NCBI GenBank assembly: GCA_024699855.1
Contig: JAMPIQ010000021.1
Coordinates: forward strand, 1 to 35,977
DNA from: Aphelenchoides besseyi
Lineage: Eukaryota > Nematoda > Chromadorea > Rhabditida > Aphelenchoididae
Reading direction: 5' to 3'
Length of the DNA stretch: 35,977 nt
Made by a program: the position numbers and the translations under genes. Within the stretch, counting starts at the first letter, position 1, and each line of letters starts with the position of its first letter. A model generated the notes under the pieces. It did no database searches, was not told the DNA's origin, and saw only the letters and a list, made by a program, of their open reading frames with translations. Shown piece after piece: positions 30,690 through 35,977 of the stretch.

Positions 30690-30724
30690 CGCAAAATAAA
30701 ACCGCCCGGAAGGTCCAGGCGGTT
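30690..30724 (-). terminator. Rho-independent terminator after the 44-codon ORF
   Basis: A 7-bp stem AACCGCC/GGCGGTT (30,700-30,706 with 30,718-30,724) is followed on the minus strand by TTTATTTT. It lies 45 bases beyond the stop of the small minus-strand ORF and upstream of the foldase gene, so it separates two transcription units on the same strand. Confidence 0.75.
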
Positions 30725-30768
30725 GAAAAGAATCACTTTTAAGCGGCCGTCTGCCCGGCCCGTCGCGC

Positions 30769-30903
30769 TCAGAAGGCGCGGTCGGGCCGGATCATCGCCT
30801 TGAATTCCTCGTCTTCACGTCGCATCTCGGCGACCACGGATATCATCGATGTCACGAACATAACGCTGATCAGGGCAAGAAGCATTGTCAGAAATGTGAA
30901 CAT
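30769..30903 (-). CDS. Small single-span membrane protein, 44 residues
   Basis: A short ORF not matching any family I know. GGAG lies 8 bases before the ATG and a terminator 45 bases after the stop. The first ~24 residues are hydrophobic (starting MFTFLTMLLALISVMFV), followed by a charged tail rich in Arg, Glu and Asp (EMRREDEEF). That fits an inner-membrane peptide with a cytoplasmic tail. A perfect 12-bp inverted repeat lies 35-68 bases upstream of the start. The function is unknown. Intact start, ribosome-binding site, membrane segment and terminator together make it a better candidate than a chance ORF. Confidence 0.65.
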   Translation of the reverse strand: MFTFLTMLLALISVMFVTSMISVVAEMRREDEEFKAMIRPDRAF

Positions 30904-30937
30904 GATATCGTCTCCGGGAGTTTCGAGAAAATTCTCT

Positions 30938-30971
30938 CCGTTATCAGTAGTAATTCATATACTGATAACGG
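30938..30971. promoter_or_regulatory. Perfect 12-bp inverted repeat between two small ORFs
   Basis: Arms CCGTTATCAGTA (30,938-30,949) and TACTGATAACGG (30,960-30,971) match 12 of 12 around an AT-rich 10-base spacer. It lies just after the stop of the 49-codon ORF (30,976) and upstream of the 44-codon ORF. It lacks a T-tract, so a protein-binding operator or an RNA stem-loop in a shared transcript is more likely than a terminator. Confidence 0.7.
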
Positions 30972-30975
30972 GCGG

Positions 30976-31125
30976 TCAGCTGCGGATAGTCCGGGCCCAG
31001 TTTTTTTCAGGCTTCTGTTCATAAAGGCTAAACGTCGTTGCTACCATTGCGATAACCAGTACTGTCCAGGCGGTGCTGATGACGCTGATTTTCGCCGAAG
31101 TAGACTGTTTTTCTCTTACAAACAT
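30976..31125 (-). CDS. Small single-span membrane protein, 49 residues
   Basis: The ATG at 31,125 follows AGGAA at a normal distance. A short polar, basic start (MFVREKQSTSAK) leads into about 22 hydrophobic residues (ISVISTAWTVLVIAMVATTF), then a polar tail with several Lys and Arg. A longer frame starts further upstream, but the ribosome-binding site supports the short form. I recognise no family. A composite motif holding an exact GTTC-N7-GTTC site lies 86-124 bases upstream. SOS-induced inner-membrane peptides that block division (such as SidA of Caulobacter) are of this size class, but that comparison is speculation. Confidence 0.55.
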   Translation of the reverse strand: MFVREKQSTSAKISVISTAWTVLVIAMVATTFSLYEQKPEKNWARTIRS

Positions 31126-31210
31126 CTGTCCGTTCCTTTGGTTCTTTCTTAACGCGCCATGTCCAAACATGTTCCGCGTCAACCGTAAAAATCGATTAGC
31201 ATCGCGCTTG

Positions 31211-31249
31211 TGAAACTTCCTTGAATGGTTCGTTCATCTGGCGTTCAGG
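31211..31249. promoter_or_regulatory. Composite motif copy A with an exact alphaproteobacterial LexA-type box
   Basis: The plus strand reads TGAAAC-N5-TGAA-TGG-N4-TTCATC-N5-TTCA. It contains GTTC (31,232-31,235), 7 bases, then GTTC (31,243-31,246), the consensus SOS box of alphaproteobacteria. About one such box is expected by chance in a window of this size. The same layout recurs at 31,411-31,450. The TTCA repeats are 11 bases apart, which would also suit an OmpR-family regulator. Confidence 0.45.
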
Positions 31250-31265
31250 AAACTGGCTAAGGCCG

Positions 31266-31334
31266 TCATTCGAGAAAAATATACTCGGCAGCGAATGAAG
31301 CGATGATCGAAAGGACGATCATGAAGGCCAGCAT
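31266..31334 (-). CDS. Candidate 22-residue membrane peptide
   Basis: A very short ORF with GGAG about 9 bases before the ATG. Almost the whole peptide is one hydrophobic helix (MLAFMIVLSIIASFAAEYIF) ending Leu-Glu. Size and composition resemble known tiny membrane peptides such as KdpF, but there is no kdp gene nearby and no clear sequence match. Composite motif copy B ends 76 bases upstream, a spacing like that of copy A and the 49-codon ORF. It could be a chance ORF. Confidence 0.4.
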   Translation of the reverse strand: MLAFMIVLSIIASFAAEYIFLE

Positions 31335-31564
31335 TTTCAATTCTCCGGATGCTTAACGAGTGAGGGGGCGTTTCGGTTTCCCGATGCTGTGCATTTAAAC
31401 AAAATAGCTGTGAAACCGCACTGAACGGCCCCATTCATCCGCGGTTCACGCCGCAGCCGCGCTTGTGAGGGGTTGGTTATAAAGTCTTGCGCCGCGTGCC
31501 TCTCCATGACAAAAGGCGGCACATATGCTGAAGCGTCGAGACGCGCCCACCATCTGAGAGCGAT
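31335..31564. other. Gap upstream of coaD with composite motif copy B
   Basis: Between the 22-codon ORF and coaD, which are divergent. It should hold the promoters for both. Motif copy B is at 31,411-31,450. The GAGAG before the coaD ATG can serve as its ribosome-binding site. No other ORF here looks real. Confidence 0.5.
31411..31450. promoter_or_regulatory. Composite motif copy B (near-consensus LexA-type box)
   Basis: The plus strand reads TGAAAC-N5-TGAA-CGG-N5-TTCATC-N5-TTCA, matching copy A with one extra spacer base. The inner box is ATTC-N7-GTTC (31,433-31,447), one mismatch from the SOS consensus. It lies 76 bases upstream of the 22-codon ORF. Confidence 0.4.
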
Positions 31565-32061
31565 ATGACGATTGCCTTTTATCCAGGATCCTTCGATCCA
31601 ATGACCAACGGACATCTGGATGTGCTTATTCAGGCGCTGAACGTGGCGTCGAAAGTCATCGTTGCGGTCGGCATTCATCCCGGAAAAGCGCCGCTGTTCA
31701 GCTTCGAGGAGCGGGCAGGGCTGATAAAGCGGGCGCTTGCCGAACATCTGCCGGGCGAAGCGGCGCGCATGGAAGTCGTCTCTTTCGATAATCTGGTCGT
31801 CGATGCCGCCCGCCAGCACGGCGCGCGCCTTCTGCTGCGCGGGCCTGCGCGACGGCACCGATCTCGATTATGAAATGCAGATGGCCGGGATGAACCGCCA
31901 GATGGCGCCCGATATCCAGACCGTATTCCTGCCAGCCGGCACCTCGTCGCGACCCATCACAGCCACATTGGTCCGGCAGATCGCCGCCCATGGGCGGCAA
32001 TGTCGACGCCTTCGTGCCGAAAGCCGTGCTTGAAGCCCTCAACGCCAAGCTGAAGCGCTGA
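31565..32061 (+). CDS. coaD: Phosphopantetheine adenylyltransferase CoaD, with two frameshifts
   Basis: Adenylates 4'-phosphopantetheine in the fourth step of coenzyme A synthesis. The corrected protein is about 164 residues, the usual size. The N-terminus has [12 protein letters not shown], the nucleotidyltransferase motif with TNGH at 14-17. The middle [14 protein letters not shown] and the late [16 protein letters not shown] motif also fit. Extra bases in GGG (31,841-31,843) and CCC (31,987-31,989) break the frame; protein similarity continues across both. It leads a plus-strand run with ppiA 29 bases downstream. Confidence 0.92.
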
Positions 32062-32090
32062 CTTCAGCCTCACATTCTGGAGCCAATCCG

Positions 32091-32662
32091 ATGAAACTCG
32101 TTCGATTTGCCTTTGCCGGCGCCATGTTTGCAGGCGCGCTCGCCGCCAGCACCTTCGCTTCCGCCGCCGAACTCTTGACCGTGCAGCTGAAGGACGGTCC
32201 CGTTGTCATCGAGCTGATGCCGGATGTCGCGCCCAATCACGTGGCGCAGATCGAGGCGCTGGCCAAGAAGGGCGCTTATGACAATGTCGCCTTCCACCGC
32301 GTCATCGACGGCTTCATGGCGCAGACCGGCGACGTGCAGTATGGCAACATGGAGAAGGGCTTCAGCGCCCAGCGCGCTGGCACCGGCGGTTCCGACCTGC
32401 CGGATTATTCCGGCCGAATTCTCCAAGGTTCCCTTCACGCGCGGGGGTGGTCGGCATGGCCCGCTCACAGGATCCGAATTCCGCCAATTCGCAGTTCTTC
32501 ATCATGTTTGCCGACGGTCCGTTCCTGAACGGCCAATATACCGTGGTCGGCAAGGTCGTGTCGGGCATGGAAGCCGTCGACAAGATCAAGCGCGGGCAGG
32601 GCAGCAACGGCGAAGTTTCCAACCCCGACCGGATGATCAAGGTCACCGTCGGCAAGAAGTAA
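32091..32662 (+). CDS. ppiA: Periplasmic cyclophilin-type peptidyl-prolyl isomerase, with two frameshifts
   Basis: Speeds cis-trans isomerisation at proline bonds. An N-terminal signal peptide is clear: basic MKLVR, a hydrophobic core, then a cleavage site around ASAA at residues 23-26, so the protein acts in the periplasm. The cyclophilin core follows, with FHRVIDGFMAQTGD (holding the catalytic Arg), GMARSQDPNSANSQFFI and FGKV-like VVGKV near the end. About 189 residues when corrected. One extra base near 32,409-32,414 and one in GGGGG at 32,443-32,447 shift the frame and then restore it. GGAG lies 9 bases before the ATG. It is paired with a cytosolic paralogue 36 bases downstream. Confidence 0.9.
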
Positions 32663-32698
32663 GGTAGGGCAATAGAGCCCGAACAGAGGAGAATAACC

Positions 32699-33216
32699 AT
32701 GGCCGAGATCAAGGATCCGGAAAAAAACACCATCATCATGGAAACGACGACCGGCAAGGTCGTGATCCAGCTGCTTCCGGAAGTTTGCGCCTGGCCACGT
32801 TGCCCGCATCAAGGAACTCGTCTCGGAAGGCGCTTATGACGGCGTGGTTTTCCACCGCGTCATCGAAGACTTCATGGCCCAGACGGGCGACGTGAAGTTC
32901 GGCAAGAAGGGTTCGGAAAGCTTCAACCCGGCACGCGCCGGCATGGGTGGCTCCGACAAGCCGGACCTGAAGGCCGAGTTCTCCGCCATTCCGCACGTGC
33001 GCGGCACCTGCTCCATGGCCCGTTCGCAGAACCCGAACTCCGCCAACTCGCAGTTCTTCATCTGCTTCACGGATTCGCCGTGGCTCAACAAGCAGTACAC
33101 CGTCTGGGGCCAGGTCATCGAAGGCATGGAAGCCATCGACAAGATCAAGCGCGGCGAGCCGGTGAAGGACCCGGATTCGATCGTTTCCATCCATCAAGCT
33201 CGCTTCTGCGGCCTGA
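32699..33216 (+). CDS. ppiB: Cytosolic cyclophilin-type peptidyl-prolyl isomerase, with two frameshifts
   Basis: Same activity as the upstream gene but without a signal peptide, so cytoplasmic. Core motifs are FHRVIEDFMAQTGD, CSMARSQNPNSANSQFFICF and QYTVWGQVIEGME. An extra T in TTT at 32,784-32,786 shifts the frame early. A 4-base tandem duplication at about 33,187-33,196 shifts it just before the end; without it the protein would finish IKLASAA at the TGA at 33,214. Corrected length is about 170 residues. AGGAG stands before the ATG. The 4-base duplication resembles the one in moeA. Confidence 0.9.
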
Positions 33217-33300
33217 GGATAGCGTATAAAGTGTTTACCCGCTCCGCAGGAAACTGCGGGGCGTTTCACATTGATGACAAGGGGTGCCAACCTCTCAGCC

Positions 33301-33381
33301 GTCATCCTCGGGCTTGTCCCGAGGATCTAACGATCCCCGACGGCTACGTGGTTAGATCCTCGGGACAAGCCCGAGGATGAC
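33301..33381. repeat. Intergenic element 4: perfect 31-bp inverted repeat
   Basis: Arms 33,301-33,331 and 33,351-33,381 are exact reverse complements with a 19-base spacer. Each arm is itself a near-palindrome (CCTCGGG-cttgt-CCCGAGG), so the element can fold as one long hairpin or two short ones. GTCATCCTCGGGCTTG-type repeats are common between genes in rhizobia and related bacteria. It lies between ppiB and queA. Its sequence differs from elements 1-3. Confidence 0.8.
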
Positions 33382-33414
33382 GTCTCGTTAGACGAAGCCT
33401 TGTCACTACCCACC

Positions 33415-33449
33415 ACCCGCCCCATTGAGGGCGGGTTTTGATATTTTCG
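33415..33449 (+). terminator. Terminator-like hairpin just upstream of queA
   Basis: An 8-bp stem ACCCGCCC/GGGCGGGT (33,415-33,422 with 33,429-33,436) with loop CATTGA, then TTTGATATTTTC. It would end the ppiA-ppiB transcript, yet the queA ATG is only 26 bases beyond the stem. So queA needs either read-through or a promoter inside this short stretch. Confidence 0.7.
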
Positions 33450-33461
33450 AGAGCCCTTGCA

Positions 33462-34548
33462 ATGCGTGTAGACCTGTTCGATTTCGATCTGCCCGAGGAG
33501 AATATCGCCCTGCGCCCGGCGAACCCGCGCGACAGCGCGCGCCTGCTGGTGGTCGACCCGAATGAGAACCGCATGGAAGACCATCGCGTCTTCGATCTGC
33601 CGTCCTTCCTGAAGCCTGGCGATGCGCTGGTGTTCAACGATACCCGCGTCATTCCCGCCCAGCTGGAAGGTGTGCGGCTGCGCGAAGGCGCGCCGGAGAC
33701 GGCGGTTTCGGCCACGCTGCACATGCGCGCCGATCAATCCCGCTGGAAAGCCTTCGCGCGTCCCGGCAAGCGCATCAAGCAGGGCGACCGCATCCGTTTC
33801 GGTTACGAGCGCGACAATGCCTGCGGCCTTGCCCATCTGGAAGCCACCGTCGAGGAGAAGAGCGAGGAGGGCGAGATCACACGCTGCTGTTCGACGTCTC
33901 CGGCCCGGTGCTGGATGAGGCGATTGCTTCCGTCGGCCATATTCCCCTGCCGCCCTATATCGCGGCCAAACGGCCGGAAGATGCGCAGGACCAGACCGAT
34001 TACCAGACCATCTACGCCCGCGAAAAAGGGAGCCGTTGCCGCCCCCACCGCCGGGCTGCATTTCACGCCCGACCTGTTCGAAGCTCTTTGATGAGGTGGG
34101 CATCGAGCGGCATTTCGTGACGCTTCACGTTGGGGCAGGCACTTTCCTTCCGGTGAAGTCCGACGATACCGACGATCACAAGATGCATTTCGAGATCGGC
34201 CATGTGTCGCAGGAAACCGCCGACCGGCTGAATGCGGTAAAGGCGCGCGGCGGGCGCATCGTCTGTGTCGGCACGACATCGCTGCGCCTGATCGAAAGTG
34301 CGGCCGATGAGAATGGCGTTATCCACCCGTGGTCCGACGCCACCGGCATCTTCATCACGCCGGGATATCGCTTCCGCGCGGTCGATATTCTGATGACCAA
34401 TTTCCACCTGCCGAAATCGACGCTGTTCATGCTCGTTTCGGCTTTCTGCGGTCTCGAAACGATGCGTGACGCTTATAAGCACGCCATCGAAACCGGATAC
34501 CGCTTCTATTCCTATGGCGATTCCAGCCTGTTGTTCCGGAAAAACTGA
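33462..34548 (+). CDS. queA: S-adenosylmethionine:tRNA ribosyltransferase-isomerase QueA, frameshifted
   Basis: Moves the ribosyl part of S-adenosylmethionine to preQ1 in tRNA, giving epoxyqueuosine. The start [16 protein letters not shown] is the standard N-terminus. [14 protein letters not shown] and APTAGLHFT mark the two halves, and [11 protein letters not shown] and [18 protein letters not shown] the C-terminal part. Corrected length is about 361 residues. The frame breaks near 33,878-33,882 (CACAC, +2 or equivalent), at 34,023-34,027 (A5) and near 34,081-34,092. The stop overlaps the tgt ATG (TGATG). It works in the step after tgt in the same pathway. Confidence 0.92.
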
Positions 34549-35687
34549 TGCACGACAAATTCACCTTCACCCTGAAAGCCACGAGCGGCGGCGCACGCCT
34601 CGGCGAAGTCGCCATGCCGCGCGGTATCATCCGCACGCCCGCCTTCATGCCGGTCGGCACCGTCGGCACCGTCAAGGCCATGTATCTCGATCAGGTGCGG
34701 GAGCTTGGGGCCGATATCATTCTCGGCAATACCTATCACCTGATGCTGCGGCCGGGTCCGGAGCGAGTTGCCCGCCTTGGCGGCCTGCATGAGTTGATCC
34801 GCTGGCCGCATCCGATCCTTACCGACAGCGGCGGTTTTCAGGTGATGTCGCTTTCCGGTCTGCGCAAGCTGGACGAGCAGGGCGTGACCTTCAAGAGCCA
34901 TGTGGACGGTTCGCTGCATCATATGTCGCCGGAACGCTCCATCGAAATCCAGGGCATGCTCGATTCGGATATCCAGATGCAGCTCGATGAATGCATCGCG
35001 CTGCCGGCCGAACGCAAGGAAATCGAGAGCGCGCCATGGAAATGTCGCTGCGCTGGGCCGAGCGCTGCCGCGTCGCCTTTGGCGAGCAGCCCGGCAAGGC
35101 CATGTTCGGCATCGTGCAGGGCGGCGACCAGCCGGACCTGCGCATTCGTTCGGCCGAAGCTTGGGGCTGAGAGAGCTCGATCTCAAGGGTTATGCCGTCG
35201 GCGGCCTTGCCGTCGGCGAGCCGCAGGATGTGATGCTGCGGGCATGCTCGATATTACCCTGCCGGTGCTGCCTACCGAAAAGCCGCGTTATCTGATGGGT
35301 GTCGGTACGCCTGACGATATTCTGAAATCGGTGGCGCGCGGCATCGACATGTTCGATTGCGTGATGCCGACCCGCTCTGGCCGCCACGGGCTGGCCTTTA
35401 CCCGTCGTGGCCGCGTCAATATCCGCAATGCCCGCCATGCGGAAGATATGCGCCCGCTCGACGAGCAGTCCAATTGCCCGGCCTCGCGCGATTATTCCCG
35501 CGCCTATCTGCATCATCTCACCCGATCCAACGAGGCGTTGGGCGGCATGCTGCTCTCCTGGCACAATCTTGCCTATTATCAGGAGCTGATGCAGGGTATC
35601 CGCAAGTCGATCGAGGAAGGCCGTTTCGCCGATTTCTATGCGGAAACCATCGAAATGTGGGCGCGGGGCGATATAGACCCCATCTGA
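34548..35687 (+). CDS. tgt: Queuine tRNA-ribosyltransferase Tgt, locally frameshifted, zinc cysteines missing
   Basis: Swaps guanine-34 for preQ1 in tRNAs for Tyr, His, Asn and Asp. [10 protein letters not shown] holds the general base Asp (about residue 93), and [13 protein letters not shown] holds the nucleophile Asp. Between 35,021 and 35,245 indels shift the frame and later restore it, so that stretch reads as nonsense although the frame stays open. The C-terminal zinc site is degenerate: the usual CxCxxC reads SNCPAS, leaving one Cys, though the following [11 protein letters not shown] is standard. This part is cleanly in frame, so the loss is probably real; I recall other alphaproteobacterial Tgts lacking these cysteines. 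The protein is about 379 residues. Confidence 0.93.
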   Translation: MHDKFTFTLKATSGGARLGEVAMPRGIIRTPAFMPVGTVGTVKAMYLDQVRELGADIILGNTYHLMLRPGPERVARLGGLHELIRWPHPILTDSGGFQVMSLSGLRKLDEQGVTFKSHVDGSLHHMSPERSIEIQGMLDSDIQMQLDECIALPAERKEIESAPWKCRCAGPSAAASPLASSPARPCSASCRAATSRTCAFVRPKLGAERARSQGLCRRRPCRRRAAGCDAAGMLDITLPVLPTEKPRYLMGVGTPDDILKSVARGIDMFDCVMPTRSGRHGLAFTRRGRVNIRNARHAEDMRPLDEQSNCPASRDYSRAYLHHLTRSNEALGGMLLSWHNLAYYQELMQGIRKSIEEGRFADFYAETIEMWARGDIDPI

Positions 35688-35699
35688 CGCTTCCCGAAT

Positions 35700-35977
35700 T
35701 TTTCTCCTGTTTCGGACGCTTTCCTTGGCCACACGCGCCTTACGTTCTTTTCCGGGATGATACGACCGGCACGGTGACAGCCTTCAACCGAGCCGGAAGA
35801 GATCATCGTCGCGGATGAACCGGGCGTCGTTTTTTGCTGCGCTGAAGCGCCATGGAAGAGCTGCGCCGGGCCGGGAAATACCTCGCCGGCTATATGTCCT
35901 ATGAAGCGGGCTTCTGTTCGAGCCGAAGCTTGCGCCTTTTGCGGACGAGCCTCGCAACGTGCCGTTTCTCAATTTCG
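35700..35977 (+). CDS. pabB: Aminodeoxychorismate synthase component I PabB, 3'-truncated and frameshifted
   Basis: N-terminal fragment of the chorismate aminase for p-aminobenzoate and folate synthesis. Islands in different frames read PHAPYVLFRDDTTG, then KYLAGYMSYEAG, the latter a typical PabB segment, then a stretch ending at the window edge. Indels lie near 35,788 (extra C), 35,830-35,835 (T6), about 35,850 and about 35,910. Error density rises toward this end, as if coverage runs out. No ATG is in frame at the beginning; the start is uncertain and probably lies within about 30 bases of the tgt stop. Confidence 0.72.

Noticed and set aside
1..35977. Defence system, prophage, integrative element or secretion locus
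   Set aside because: All recognisable genes are housekeeping, cofactor, transport or signalling genes. I saw no integrase, transposase, att-like repeat at a tRNA, or effector-like module.

Overview
The single-copy part of this window (about 13,731-35,977) looks like housekeeping chromosome from a Rhizobiaceae alphaproteobacterium, most likely Agrobacterium or a close Rhizobium relative. The evidence is the high GC, the protein sequences, the gene orders coaD-ppiA-ppiB-queA-tgt and PPIase-trpD-trpC-moaC-moeA, and four rhizobial-type intergenic palindromes. The genus is recognised from memory, not from a search. I found no phage, IS element, CRISPR array, tRNA or rRNA.

The dominant structure is a giant inverted repeat. 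Positions 1-13,730 are a noisy reverse complement of 14,143-26,780, with 412 single-copy bases (13,731-14,142) between the arms. The left arm is about 1.09 kb (8.6%) longer than its partner. It is riddled with small, mostly insertional indels and carries long homopolymer runs (27 T, 16 G, 10 A then 10 C, 11 C) that the right arm lacks. Every gene in it is broken in many places. This fits an uncorrected long read that turned back on itself (for example a missed hairpin adapter) and was left at a contig end. It does not look like a biological duplication. The right arm and right flank also carry scattered indels, mostly +1 and in short homopolymers, that break genes which are probably intact in the organism. 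In at least three places the noisy left arm has the frame-preserving base.

Gene layout from 13.7 kb: a degenerate LytM/NlpD-like protein with two LysM domains (+, start lost at the junction); a molybdenum-cofactor block on the minus strand (moaA, an EamA permease, a Bcr/CflA-type MFS exporter, mobA, mobB); then on the plus strand a DUF971 protein, a KefB/C-like K+/H+ antiporter and a PPOX-type flavoprotein; then on the minus strand a diguanylate cyclase. Next is a compact minus-strand operon: SurA/PpiD-like foldase, trpD, trpC, moaC, moeA. Moco genes thus sit in two blocks: moaA and moaC make the pterin precursor, moeA inserts molybdate, and mobA/mobB add the nucleotide. From 31.5 kb a plus-strand set follows: coaD, a periplasmic and a cytosolic cyclophilin, queA and tgt (queuosine tRNA modification), and the start of pabB at the window end.

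The most interesting biology is at 30.7-31.5 kb, between the foldase gene and coaD. It holds three very short minus-strand ORFs (44, 49 and 22 codons), each with a plausible ribosome-binding site and one predicted membrane segment. A perfect 12-bp inverted repeat lies between two of them. Two copies of a ~40-bp composite motif lie 76-85 bp upstream of the other two; one copy contains an exact GTTC-N7-GTTC alphaproteobacterial LexA box.
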